Source of the DNA: Antedon bifida
Taxonomy: Eukaryota; Echinodermata; Crinoidea; Comatulida; Antedonidae
Direction of reading: 5' to 3'
DNA: 64,000 bases
NCBI GenBank assembly: GCA_963402885.1
Contig: OY727095.1
Location: 32,183,001-32,247,000 of the forward strand
Under the pieces are notes generated by a model. It did no database searches and was not told the DNA's origin. It saw only the letters and a list, made by a program, of their open reading frames with translations. Each line of letters begins with the position of its first letter. Within the stretch, counting starts at the first letter, position 1. Shown here one piece after another: positions 1 to 12,900 of this stretch. The position numbers were made by a program, and so were the translations under genes.

Positions 1-133
1 AAGAGTCCTGATGTGGACCATCTCATCAGTATCTGTCATTAATATTACCTTGATATTGTTCCCTTTCTATATGTAGATGAAAATGTTCTGATATAATGTT
101 TGTTGATAGTGACACTTTGTTATTTTATTATAG

Positions 134-3100
134 TGGGAAAACAGTACCCCATTGGAGTACATAAAAATACGACGAGAGAGCGAGAACAATCCGGAGTTAG
201 ATGCAGTGATTGAAATAATTGAATCGTGGATCAATGGTAAGAGCCAATCAACATGCTTTATCTTTTTGTTTCTTATTGTTTAGTCTTGACAATTTTAGAC
301 TTGAAAATGAAGTTTTTTTATTCCAATATACAATTTAATTTTCACCCGTTAATAATATGGTACTCCTCTTTTGATTGGTCAATACACTTGTTTTCATTAT
401 TTTCATCATTTATAATATTTAAATACAATGTTACTTAAATATATTCTCCGCACAGTACATACACAATTCAATAAGTGAATAAACAAAAAAAAATTATAAT
501 TAAAATAAAAATGGTATAAACGTAGTATAGGGTTTATCGCAAATAGCGTGCACGACGCATGGTGGAAAGGGTTTGGGAGCAAATGCATACGTCCGTGATT
601 TGTTGTACACATCTTGATGTTTCCTCCCAAACCCTTCTCATCATGCATTGTGCAACGACATTCCTCGCGAAATCAGGCTATTTGCGATAAACCTTACAGT
701 ATACCAGCAGTGAAGTCAACTGACACTATATGTATCTGTCAATGACAGTCATGTGTTTTCAGAAGAAGACGGCTAAAAGAACAGTAACAGTAAAAGCATA
801 AAATAACTGTTTTTTTTTTTACTTTCAGTCCAGGCACCGTTTGAGTTAAAGAATCATAGAACTCTATTAGCTGCATACAAAGCTTCTATTAGGGATGGCA
901 AAAAGCTACTACGCCATCTACGTTTCATACTGGTTGGACCAGAGAGAGTGGGGAAAACCAGTCTGAAAAATGCTCTGCTTGGCCATGAGTAAGTAGTACT
1001 TTTGATTTTCAGTATTTCATTCTAACATGCAACTTAAATGTTAAAAATTTGTTTGTACATTGTACTTTTTTAGGGAGTAGAGTTAAAAGAGTCATGAGTT
1101 ACAACCCTCTCACTACCGTAGTAGTAGCGAATTGAACCCTGGACCTTAGGATTGGAAGGCAAGCATGTTAACCACCAAGCTACTACTCTCGCTTGTTCTT
1201 TCCTTCTAACTTAAATTCATTTAAGTTTCTACTCTTTAGTTTTAACAGTGATGAGAAAAAGACAGACGGAATAGCATCACCAACAACATGTCGCATTGAT
1301 ATTGACAACATTGACAATTGGCAAAAGGTTGTAAGTGACTCAGGTAAGGTTTTATAATATTCTTATTCATTTTCAAAATTTGAATAAAAGTTTGTGCTGG
1401 TAAAAAATATAAAATATTTTTTATATTTTTGATATACTTCTTGTATACCTGGTAATTATAACCAGAGATATTAGTGATAAGGTGATAAGTGTAGAAAAAA
1501 AAGTAGAGAAAACATAAAGTGGACACACAATGTAATAGTTGAAAACCAAGCCATTATTAAAATGAATTATAAAAATCATCAACAATATTTCACTTCACAA
1601 ACTGACACCATTTTTATTTTATTCTTTTTAGGGTATAATTTATCCCAAATCATAGCAAAGAAAACGACCGACGAGTTGAAGAAAATTGTGACGTCATTAT
1701 CAACAGAATTACCACCAGAAACACCTGGCTTGGTCGTGGATGAGCCGCAAGATGATAATGATGGTTTGTGTAGTTAAAATTCTAATAATAATATTATTGA
1801 AATTACATTATATTGTACACGGTGGCCTGATGAGACATCATTTTATTATATATTCAATTTTGAAATTGTTAACCTCCCAAAGATCTGTAGGTAGATAACA
1901 TGAAGAAAGAGCCCATATAAAAAATATATGCCTGCTGTGCTTAGATTAATCTCACCTAGAATTAAAAATTAAAGAATAAAGCAATCAGTGTGTGAAGCTT
2001 ATATCAAGCATAACTTCTGAATAAATTGAAATTGAATATTGTTTAAAGATATATTGTCCCCCTAAAAAAATATTTTTTTTAATTTTTTTGTTGAATATGT
2101 TATTTTAATGTCACATAATAGTTATTCACTCTCACAAAAAATTGGGTCTGAAAAAAATTTATTTACCTAAGAAAAATGTCATTTAAAGCAAAAAATGGTC
2201 AAATTGTCTGGAAGACAATGAGTTTTTGGGTAATTTAACTGTTTATTTTGTCTTTTTATAGGTGAAATAATTTTTTCCCCCGTTTTTTTTCTTATGGAAG
2301 TGAACAACTTCATTAAAACTGCAAAATGGCCTATTCAAAGTCCGATTTTAAAAATCTTTAGTTTTCATGATTTTGGGGGACAATACATCTTTAAATATGT
2401 GTATGATGATGGAAAACACTTAAGTAAAGTACACAATGAAATTCCTTAGTTCCTTATAAGGAATTACATGGTGTACACGGACCTTAAATTTAACTAAAAA
2501 TTGACTAATGTGGTATAATACGATTTTCATTTCCTTGAGTCTAGTTTTACATTTGGTCATCGAAAACAAATGTACCAATATTATTATTATAACAATGGGT
2601 CTATTGACACCAATTTGACAATAGAATTACAAACAACAGTTTTATGTTATTTTGATTTTGACCCATATTATCATTACATTATTATACAGTATGTATATTT
2701 AGTTCATAGATTCTACCATTGAGAATCACGGTTGAAATTACTGCTGATTAGCTTTTACAATAGTAATTGTAGTGTCTCTGCTTAATAGTGACAAAATAAT
2801 GTGTATATCCTTCCAAATCTTGGCTCTGTCTACACTGTCAAACTTTATGTTATAGAAAAATGTGATGTGCTCATATATGGACATGATGAAGTCATATTAC
2901 TACCATATTTGGGCATATCACTACCATATTTGGGCACATCACACTTTTTGATAGTGTAGACAGAGCTTTAGTATTCATTAAATTTTGACAACCCAAACTG
3001 GTCATCATACATGATAAAAGCTCTTATAACTAACCTTTATTTGTAATTTCTTTTCTTTAATAGTGAATGATTCTATGCCGAAAGATGTCACTCGTTTAGT

Positions 3101-6100
3101 GAAAACCTACATGAAATGGTCAGAGGATGAAAGTCTCGAAGAAAAGACCAAGCTGCTTTTTAGTATTTGGGATTTTGCCGGACATCATCTCTATTACACC
3201 ATGCACCAAGTGTTTTTGTCACCACGTTCAATATACTGTGTTGTATTTGATGCTAGTAAAGATCTCAACAGTTTAGCAGATATGGATTTCATGCCCGTAA
3301 ATTTATACCAGGTATAAGCATTGATGTTTCAGTTCATCACTAATCAATTTATAGTATATTGAAATCCTCATCCAATCAATCATGGATATTGAAAATAATA
3401 ATTTAACCCATTGAGGTTTTCATGGTTATGTCAGTTTGTGTTGTGTTTGTATTTATTTTCATAAAACAATATAAATTACATTACTAATTGGTTACATTAC
3501 AAATTAACCTGAAATGAATACAAAATAAATAAAGTGTGGAACCTCTAATAAGAGTGCACCCAACAATGTGCTCCCTTAATAGGGTGTCCCCTGAGTAGGG
3601 TTGTCTCATAAATAGGTAACTGTATATCATATCATGTATCATACCATTTATTTCGCCAAATTTCAAATACAGTACCAAGTAAGACATAAAACCAGTACAA
3701 AAGTAAGTCAATTAGGCAGGATCACCTAAAAGTTATAAAAAAAATAGAAACTGTATTACAACAATGGAAAACGATGTTTGTTTTTTCTTAGGGGATTCAT
3801 CAAGAATTTCCGACCAATCATGAGATGACAAATCTAGAGTTTTTGGACTTTTGGTTAAATTCTATATTTACGCATGTATCAGAAAATCCACAGAAAGATG
3901 GCAACGACTGTCCTCTTAGTCCGCCTGTCTTTATTGTCGGCACTCATCTTGATCAAATCTCGGGAACAGATGAAGAGAAGAAAGAAAAGGTAATCTATGT
4001 GTTCCAATACAAAGTGGTCTTGTTACATTTTCAAAACTTTCCTAAAGATCAATAAAATTAATATTTCCTATTTTTCTTCTAGCTCAACAAAATAAAATCA
4101 ACTATTAAGAGTTATCTTGAGGATAAACCATACGTGAAACATGTTGTTCCTGAAATCTACTTTGTAGACAACACTCTCCGACCTTTGGGTGGAAATATGT
4201 CAAAGTTAAAAAAAAAAGTGGAGGAAATAATGCGCAAACAACCATACATGAATGAGAGTATCCCTATATCTTGGATTATATTTGAACATCATGTGATGGA
4301 ACTTCGAAAAACTGATATTAACTATATCAGTTTACAACAGGTATTATGTCACTTCAAAAACATGTTGTATTATATCAAATTTGAAACAGGTATCATTTTA
4401 AAGAAATGTTGTACTATGTAAAAACAGCTGTTAAAATAGTAGCACAGTATACATTTTGGTTTTTTGATAATTTTCATCAACATATGAAGATATTACATGT
4501 AATATCTTCATATGTTGATGAAAATTATCAAAAAACCAAAATTTATTTGTGACTTAATTCTAAAACAATTAATCTTAACTATGTTTCGTTGTACACAGGC
4601 AAGGGATGAGGCAAAGCGGTTAGGGATACAGAATGAGAAAGAGCTATTTGATATGTTGCATTTGTTGCATAATATTGGGATAATAGCATTCTATGGTGAC
4701 TATGACAGGAACAACGATGCGTTAGCTGATATGGTGGTGCTTAATCCACAGTGGTTGCTAGACATCTTTACTAAAGTCATCACTATCACCAAACGAGAAG
4801 AGAAGGTACTTTTACATATACTGGCATTCATCTCCCCTAAGGATCCATTGAGTCGTCCTCCACCAAGTGTCACTTTTTTTTTAATTTTTTTTTTTTAACA
4901 ACCATATTTAATGAGGGTGATCCATCCAGCTATTGCTGATCATTAGGGACCCTCAGAGGTTCACAAGACAAACATATACACAAGATGCTCTACATAAACA
5001 AAGTCTTATTACAAGTCTTTGGGAGTGGAGTAATTTGGTCCTTAGAAAAAATCCTGACATGTGACGGGACTTGAACCCAGGACCCTTAGAGTGGTAGCCA
5101 AGCATCATAACCACCAAGCCACAACTCCACTCATTTGTCTGTCCAAAATGAACAACTAACCAAGAGTGGGAATTAACAAACCAGAATAGCTCTAAAGCTC
5201 TGTCTACACTATCAAACTTTATGTGACAAAAAAATGTGATGTGCCCATATATGGACATGATGATGTCATATCACTACCTTATTTGGACATATAACTACCA
5301 TATTTGGGCACATCACACTTTTTTTGTAAACTAGTTTGATAGTGTAGACAGAGCTTAAATATACAGATGTCTTGATGGTTTATTTTCAGTGGACAGAGTT
5401 CAAATGTTGTTGGAGGATTCTAGAAGAAAAAGGGATATTAGAAGAAGTACTGATCCATCACGTGTGGAAAGACTTCCCAGAAGAATGCAGAGAGTCATTG
5501 CTGCAAATAATGGAAAGATTTGATTTGCTATGTGAAAATAAAGTTCAGGTAATTCTATACAAATGAACTGTTCTGTAACTTTTCACATGTTGCATGAAAC
5601 GATTCATATCATTGAGAATGTATGATCGAGTGTGTCACTGTGTTTTAGAGCCATTATGATTATTGAGTTGTACATTCCTTAACCAACTCAACCTTAACCG
5701 ACTTTTGAATAAATTGTTTCAGAGAGATGAGTCTGATGCCCTAGGCACTGGGGACAACCAATACCAACGGCAGTTCTTAGTTCCATGTCAATTGATACCT
5801 AATGAAGGAGACAAGGGAAGAGTGTGGGAATCTGAACCTAATGCTGTTGTCATTAATATCATTTCCAAGAATGGATTCCTTCCAGGTATGTCATAGAAAT
5901 AAAAGAATATACTACGGATAAAAAATGATGTCAAAAAGAAACACTTAAAATAATAACTATACTATACTATATATATAATTATAAATTTCAGAGGGCTTAT
6001 TTCATCGTTTGTCCGTTAAGGCAGCAAGTTGGACACAGCAGAAAGACGGATGCCAATCAAAACCACCACGTCTTTACTACAGACAAACTGAACTATACCT

Positions 6101-8555
6101 TGACGAAGATCATGAGCTCATCTTGAAAATGCATGTGACCAAAAATGGGAAAAGGATGATAAAGGTAAAGTGGGTCTACGTTTGTAAAAACACTTTCAAT
6201 TCTTGCAAATATTTATGCTTCAGAAAGTTTCATAGATTTTGTTTCTTCTTCTGGTTGATAAATACATAAAGCTCTGTCTACAATACCAAACTAGTTTGAC
6301 AAAAAAAGTGTGATGTGCCCAAATATGGTGGTGATATGCCTAAATATGGTAGTGATATGACATCATTATGTCCATTATTATAGGCACATCAGACAGAGCT
6401 TTACACTGTGCTTAAAGTGTGCCTTTTCATCAATCCTTCTGTTTACAGTTAATTAACATGTTTGTTTATTTGTTTCTGTTAGGTTGTCATATACTTCCCA
6501 CCCCTTGAGGATGACGACAATAGCATTCCCACAGCTTCCATGTGTAAAGAGGTATAAAATGTTTTGTAAATATTTATATTTGAGTGGAGTTGTGGCTTGG
6601 TGGTTATGATGCTTGGCTACCAATCCAATGGTCCTGGAGTCATGTCATATGTCAGGATTTTTTCTAATGACAAATTACAACTCCACTCCCAAAGACTTGT
6701 AATAAGACTTGCATCTTGTGTATATCAAAAACATATAACATAACACATATCACCCACCAAATGTCTGTTCTCTTCAACCCAGTCCAATAAAGTTAACATT
6801 ATTCTTATATTTTCTGTACCATATTTGGCTAAAGGTTAATTACCTTCTGGCTATTAACACACAATAATAAATTTAATTCTAATGTCATATTTCAGGTGTT
6901 GGTGTTTATAGAGAACAGTTTGAATGACTTGAGGACAATGTGGATGAAGAACATCACACTCGACCTGTCTATACCTTGCTACATGTGTAAGGAATATGAT
7001 GACCATCATCACAACCTTTACCACTGTTTGGAAAAAGGAAAGATAGGCTGCAATAAATCACGATGCAAGACAACGTTTTGGCAAAACCTGTTTAGCAGTA
7101 GTGACGCAACTCAGGGTAGGCCTAAAACATAATTTGTTGTGAAACTTGAAATCTATTACAGTACGCCGAGGATATCCATTGTGAGGCCGAGAGCTATGCT
7201 CGACACGATTATAAGATCATGTTCCGAATATTTGCACTGTTTCAATACTCAATGTATGATTTATATATAATTGTTTGCTAAACTGTTTAAATGGGCGAGA
7301 GATAAAGAATCTGTCAAAATAAAGATGTCGTCCGGTTGAATCCTTATGTTAATCCAACCATCCATCAGCCAGTTAATAACTTTTGTAATATTGTCCAACC
7401 ATCGGCTGGTTGAATAAATGTTGAACATTATAATCAAACCATTGCCTGGTTAGATAACTTTAAACATTAAACCAATAATTGCCCATTTGAATAACCACTT
7501 CAATTATTGTACATTTTATTCTTGCAGATGTCTGTCATCCACTGAAATGCTCAAAGAATATGGTAATTATTCATTATTTTATTCACTAACACAGGGTTAA
7601 TAATTCTTTAAAAAAAAAATCTATTTCATTCCATAATATTATAATAATGCTACACTACAAAATATATTTTAATATGTGAACTATTATTATTTTTATTATA
7701 AGGAAATGAACCCAACTGTTACACCGTCATCAACAGTGCCAGGTAATTGCAGTCATTCATTAAATACATAATCCTAAAAGGCATGCTTCTAAGGCTGTTT
7801 ATGTGGCAGTTTTTTCACCTCCCAAAATGATTTATATTTTACACTCACGTTTGTGTTTTTGAGTGCCTATACCTAATATGGCAGACGTCTGTCGCAAACG
7901 ACAATGTCAAATAGATATTAATCACGGAGGCCTTTTCCTCAACATCTTAAAATGAAAATACTTGACTCATAAATATGAATACTTATACACTGTACAGTAA
8001 TTGTTTTATGTTATCCACAGTAGTTCCAGAGACTAACAATGACAATGTGAATGAACCATGCCAGTCTGTAAGTACTGTCTAAAATGTAAACTATGTCAAG
8101 AATGACACTACCTTCACATCTCATCACTGATTGAAGTATGTAGTATGCTTTCATAAGCCAACACTCTGTTTTTGTAGAATAAAAAGTTTGGCCTACTGTA
8201 ATGCATAGAGTCATATTTTTACATTTCTCTATCATCAGGTTTAATCTAAATGACTAATTTACAAGTAGAGCATCATCATTTTTGTTTTATTTGGTCAAAG
8301 GTCCTAATCAGTGAAATAACACCCAGTGATTTGAAACCTGCTAGCAATGGACTTCCACCAGCCAAGACAAATGGGACAACAGTTAGTGTGACCGGTGATA
8401 ACAACACGCTGATTGTGGACAGTCAAGTTAACCTCTGCATTTGGCGGCAAAGATGCCCCTTGCGCACTCATGCTCCAGTAGTTGTAGCAATATGTGCAGT
8501 CTTTATGGCCATATACCTACTTGTAGGGTGCTGCAATTCTGTTAAGAATTTATGA
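134..8555 (+). CDS. Roc-COR (ROCO family) GTPase with C-terminal membrane helix, 5'-partial
   Basis: Exons read as 134-236, 829-988, 1240-1343, 1632-1763, 3064-3311, 3792-3989, 4083-4340, 4599-4805, 5390-5548, 5723-5885, 5992-6164, 6483-6551, 6896-7115, 7528-7562, 7703-7742, 8021-8067, 8301-8555. All phases close, giving 856 visible residues. The Roc GTPase shows a P-loop GPERVGKTS (aa 71-79), a G3 motif DFAG (aa 203-206, within WDFAGHHLYY) and a G4-like THLD (aa 300-303). A COR domain follows, with the typical VVLNPQWLLDIFTKVI segment in exon 4599-4805. No kinase follows, so this is not an LRRK; MFHAS1-like or invertebrate-specific ROCO proteins are the nearest type. Near aa 686-715 is a Cys/His-rich patch (CYMC...C...C...C) that could bind zinc. 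The tail has GDNNTL (aa 804-809) and one hydrophobic helix (aa 832-850). The start and any N-terminal repeats lie upstream of the window. Roc domains bind GTP and COR dimerises; the specific role is unknown. Confidence 0.88.
531..693. mobile_element. Foldback MITE, 17-bp perfect TIR
   Basis: GGTTTATCGCAAATAGC at 531-547 is the exact reverse complement of 677-693. A second inverted pair (AAGGGTTTGGGAG near 577 against CTCCCAAACCCTT) lies inside. It sits in an intron of the Roc-COR gene and has no coding capacity, which fits a non-autonomous DNA transposon. Confidence 0.75.
1072..1185 (-). repeat. tRNA-derived SINE, short copy
   Basis: Read on the minus strand, this copy has a box-A-like TGGTTAACATGC and a box-B-like GGTTCAATTC. 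It resembles copies at 45148-45251 and 53848-53955. It lies inside a Roc-COR intron. Confidence 0.6.
2043..2396. mobile_element. ~350-bp MITE with GTCCCCC terminal inverted repeats
   Basis: The left end reads TTTAAAGATATATTGTCCCC and the right end GGGGACAATACATCTTTAAA, nearly perfect inverted repeats. Related copies are at about 17482-17757 (UNG intron) and 21440-21740 (P450 intron, opposite orientation). It fills most of the 1.3-kb intron 1764-3063; the rest of that intron is AT-rich with one palindromic MITE. Confidence 0.75.
2823..2969. mobile_element. Palindromic AGCTCTGTCTACACT MITE, copy 1
   Basis: Foldback element ending GCTCTGTCTACACTGTCAAA and TTTTGATAGTGTAGACAGAG, with internal CCATATTTGGGCA blocks. 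First of about 18 copies in the window. Confidence 0.85.
3625..3741 (-). repeat. Interspersed repeat with ATCAT-rich tail (also 8607-8703)
   Basis: ATTTATTTCGCCAAA followed by AAGACATAAAA and GGATCACCTAAAAGTTATA is shared with 8607-8703. Both copies are preceded by an ATCAT simple repeat, as expected for the 3' tail of a retroelement inserted in minus orientation. Confidence 0.6.
4453..4542. repeat. 90-bp perfect palindrome without spacer
   Basis: Bases 4453-4497 are the exact reverse complement of 4498-4542, with the centre at TTACA|TGTAA. It lies in the intron just upstream of the exon at 4599. There are no flanking TIR-type motifs known from the other elements here. Confidence 0.95.
4874..5135 (-). 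mobile_element. tRNA-derived SINE with A-tail
   Basis: On the minus strand it starts GAGTGGAGTTGTGGCTTGG, has a box-A-like TGGCTTGGTGGTTATGATGC and a box-B GGTTCAAGTCC, and ends in a long A-run (T-run at 4874-4897). A related plus-strand copy lies at 6582-6745. Box A/B spacing fits a Pol III-driven SINE. Confidence 0.85.
5195..5356. mobile_element. Palindromic AGCTCTGTCTACACT MITE, copy 2
   Basis: Near-complete copy ending AAGCTCTGTCTACACTATC and GATAGTGTAGACAGAGCTT. It lies directly upstream of the exon at 5390. Confidence 0.9.
6270..6402. mobile_element. Palindromic AGCTCTGTCTACACT MITE, copy 3
   Basis: Copy with a shortened right arm; contains CCCAAATATGGTGGTGATATG blocks. Roc-COR intron. 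Confidence 0.8.
6582..6745 (+). mobile_element. tRNA-derived SINE, plus-strand copy
   Basis: Head GAGTGGAGTTGTGGCTTGG and body AAAGACTTGTAATAAGACTT match the minus-strand copy at 4874-5135. The 3' tail is shorter and ends in ACATATAACA-like sequence. Confidence 0.8.
7325..7500. repeat. Degenerate ~60-bp tandem repeat
   Basis: About three diverged units containing AACCATCGGCTGGTTGAATAA-like sequence in the intron before exon 7528. Confidence 0.5.
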
Positions 8556-9974
8556 CAGCTTTACCTGTGTGTGGACTTGTTTATATGCTAAACAAAGCAA
8601 ACCTGTATCATATCATATCATATCATTTATTTCGCCAAACAAAGTACAAAAAAAGACATAAAAACATTACAAAAATCATTAGGATCACCTAAAAGTTATA
8701 ACCGTCGAGAGGCTCTCCACATAGAAATACTTACATAAAATGAATTACACACAAAAAAACATCATTTCCTAAAATATTAGGATAAAACATTAAAATTCTG
8801 CAATTGCATTTAAATAAAATATTGTTAATTTAAATAGATAGAGCTAAGAAATACCTTTAAAAATATTATATATATATATATATACAATTTAAAACAGATT
8901 GGTGAGATATTTCTTAAGTAGCCAGGGAATGAACACATTTTTCCTCTAGAAACCATGATCTGAAGTGATGGTTGACCTAACAACCTAGCTCATGATGATT
9001 TTGTCGAAAAAAATCCTCACATCCTGGCTATGGGCTTGAAATGATACAGGTCTGTAATGTAAATGATTGGTTAAGCGACCAAAACATAAAATTAGTTTTA
9101 TATTGCTCATTTACAATATCAATGTAAATGTGTATTATTGTACAAAGAGAGTATGTATTTATATATTGCAAAATATACTGTAAAATACTAATAAGAAAAT
9201 CAAATTTCTAATAAATCTATAAATATAAATCTATTTCTTTTAATAGAATATATAGTTGTTGGCTATTAATTAATATTTTCCTTTATTGACTGACCTTAAA
9301 ACATGCAGTAAAAAAATTTAAGTTTTATACATGCATATATGGTATCATGTTCATAATTATTATGTCAAATGTTAGACACAACCAATATTTTATAAGCTAT
9401 TTTAAACAATCTGTTTTGTTATGCAATATTTTTATACTATACATGGTATCTTTTTTAACCTATTATCGCAATGATATATGATATATATCAAGTGTGTGCC
9501 AAAGGAAAAAGTACTTATAATAATAATTATGGTATGTTAAAAAGAGTGTGAAATGTTACAGTGTGTTGGGTATTCAGAGTGTGTAAATACAGTGTATGTA
9601 AATTAATTGTTTATAAAATGTAAGAGCACAAAATAACTTACGTGTTAATTTAATTTTTTTTTTTATTTAATTAGTAATAATTATGTAAGTAAATAACATA
9701 TGTCAGGTATTATTGGTCAATTTATTAATTGTAATAGGCCAATACACTGCAATGTATGCTGTTAATAATAAAAGATCCAATATTTTGAAGAATACACAAA
9801 GCAAAAAAACATGCAGAATGTTTTGTAATTTGTAAAAGTTGTAGAAAAAAACTATTTATATTTTCTTTAAAATAATAAGTACATTTTGCCTTTTATGTCA
9901 AAAAGTCATCGTCGATCTCAATTATAGGTGGCGTGCTTCGTTTCTATTTCATATGTACGACGTGCAGAATTAAA
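8556..9974. other. Intergenic, AT-rich; 3' UTR of Roc-COR and MIC60 promoter
   Basis: No coding exon seen. Holds the ATCAT-tailed repeat at 8607-8703, a TA microsatellite near 8868-8884 and several AATAAA signals that could end the Roc-COR transcript. The last 100 bases before 9975 are richer in CG dinucleotides and are the likely MIC60 promoter/5' UTR. Confidence 0.6.
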
Positions 9975-12900
9975 ATGTGGCGTACCTCGGGAAAAGTTTC
10001 GAGGAACATTCGGGTATTTACATATTTCTTATTAGTTTAAAGATTAATTAGCCTCATTAAATAAATATAGGATCTTATATACATATCTACATTTTTATTA
10101 GACCCCATTTGGTTATGTATACGCTAGTAATGATGCACTAGGCTAGGCCTACTCTTGCTATTAGGTATAGAGACACCGGCACTTTGTACCGGCACCTGCC
10201 TTGCTTGAATGTGTGTTCGGTCGTATCTGGTCATTTCGATCCTGGTGGTGTTTATGTATTGCAAGGCATTAATGTTACTTGAAATTACTCCCTAGTGTAA
10301 ACAAATAGTACCTTAATTTGCAATACGTATCCGTATTTAGTAGTCTGTTTAAATAGTTTAAATCAAAACTGCTACTACTAGCTAGGCCTAGCCCTAGGCC
10401 TAATTATTAATGAATACTTTTACTTTTTATATTTAAGACTTAAGTGACCAATTAACATTTGATTTACATAATCTTTATTTTAGGGGGCTAGCCAAATTTC
10501 CAAAAGCAATGCTCTAAAGTTAGAAAAATGTTTGATGTGCACAAAACCAGAAGCTCCTTTGCCACCAAGGAAGTAAGTGAATGTACCTTATTATTGCATA
10601 TTTATTTATTGTTTTAATACAATACAATAATTAAAATGTATTTATCAATTTGTTTGATGTTCTTTCAGGTCTGGTGGTAGAACCTTGGTGAAGATCATCA
10701 GTGGCTCTGTCTTGATTGGTTGTGGTGCTGTCACTGGAACTGTTCTGTATGCGAAAAGTAATCCGGAATTTAGAAGACAAGTTGAGAACAATTGGCCATT
10801 TTTAAACCCACTCTTTGACTCGTTTATGTATGACCTCAATGAGGGCAAGAAAATCAAAGATGAGTAAGTTTCACAATTCAGGAAAGAAAATAATTCTATT
10901 CTTTTCTCTATGGTTTCACAAAATAAAAGTTACCTGATTTTACAATGAGTAGTTATTTAAATAACTACTGATAATAATTTATAATAATAATAATATAATG
11001 ATATTCGTTCTTATAGCGCTTTATTACACCGGTCATTTTTTGATGAAACACGTATGAAAAAAATACTCCCATAATGTAGCTAGTAATCCGCGCAAAGTTG
11101 TATTTTGACCTTACCAGGTACCCATTTATACACCTGGGTGGAGAGAGGCAAATGTAAATAAAGTATCTTGCCTAAGTATACAAGCAATGCGGTGGGAGTT
11201 GGGTTCGAACTTACAGTCTCACGATCAGTAATCCAACATCCAACACACTGTGCCCTTGCCGTATAAGAATCCAACCTTCTTTCCATTGCAAATTGCTTAA
11301 AAATCAATGCTAGTCTCTTCTCTCTCTGAACATAGTAATCATTTTATCTATGATCTGACTATAAACATTAATTTATTTTAGCAGGAATTTAGATACAGGA
11401 CCACTGATAAATGTCAGTAAGGAAAAAATCCAGGCAGAGAGTTTGATGAGGACGCCAGAACCGATTCCTGAACCAATAGTACCAAAACAACCACCAGTAA
11501 CACAAAAATCTGGGGTTACTTCCAAACAGACAAAAGCTAAACAAGATGCAGATAAATTAGCTGCGGCTAAAAAGAAAGCAGAAAATGAGGCTGCACTTGA
11601 AGAAGCCAGGAAAAGAGATGAAGAGGAAAGGAAGGCGAAAGAGTTAAAAGAAAAAATGATTGATCAAGAGATAGAAGAAGCAGCTAATGCAGCAGGTATG
11701 CCCTGTCTACTATCTAACTTTATGTGACAAAAAAATATGATGTGCCAATATATGGACATGACTACCATATTTGAGCATATCACTACCATATTTTGGGCAC
11801 ACATTTGGACACACTTTTTTTGTCAAACTAGTTTCATAGTGTAGACCAGGCCTTGTCTTTTAAGGCGAGCAAGTGTGATCACTCACCGAACACACTCCTA
11901 AAACTGCCATTGAGGAGTGCAATTTACAACACGCTTAAATTTGGTAAACTTCTACACACCAAAATACAAACAGCACACCTGAATGTATTGAGGAGTGCAA
12001 TTTGTAGCACACCTATAATTTTCGAGACGAGGCCTGGTAAATGGAGCTTTAAACCAAATTTGGCATAAAGAGGGAACAGTGTATTTATAGTGCTTTACAA
12101 TTATTCATTTCAAATGAAACATAAATCATCTATGCATACCAATGGCAGTCTGAACAGACTGGCTGAAAACCCAGTTAGAAGGAGAAATTATTTAAGAAAT
12201 TTTTTTTTTAGCTTATGAAGTAATAATGGCCGATACTATGAACACAGCGGTGAGCGTAACATTAGCAGCAATAGAAAGTCAGAAACTTGTGGCAGAGATT
12301 ACGAAGGAACATACATCACTGATAAAGTCGGCTATGGAAGATGGAATGACAGAGGGTTCAGAAGCTGACTGGAAGATTGTTGTGAGGTCAGCGGATGTCA
12401 AGGAAGAAGCCGTCAAGACTGCTACGGAAACAACAAACTTTGCTAGGTATCATTAGTTCGTCATTTCGATCATACTATTGTATTTATTTATTATTTATAT
12501 CTACTAGGTGACCTCTTCAGCCCTTAGAGGGCCCAGTTATAATCAGTGACGGTGACTGTGTGTATTAGTACACCGAGGTAACCCCTACTCGTCCCCAAAG
12601 ATGTACTAGGTTCTTTAAAATGCACATGAGCCAGATGTATACACTGGACCTATGGTTTATAGTCCAAAATCCAAGAAGACTCGTTCTACCATGGAGCTAG
12701 TGAGCCTCGAACCCTTACCAATGTTATGGCTATGTAATTACGGTTCCACTGTCTTAACTGCTCGGCCACTCACTAGCAGTGGTTGGTATTTTTACTATAC
12801 AATAAAATGAAAACATTTTCCAAATAGAATAACTAACCTTTTGCACTACAAAAATTGGAATGAATTATGTATTAATACAGCTAATATCATTACCATAATT

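Noticed and set aside
134..8555. LRRK-type kinase
   Set aside because: Roc-COR is present, but no VAIK, HRD or DFG-like kinase motifs follow; the protein ends in a membrane helix instead. DFAG at aa 203 is the GTPase G3 motif.
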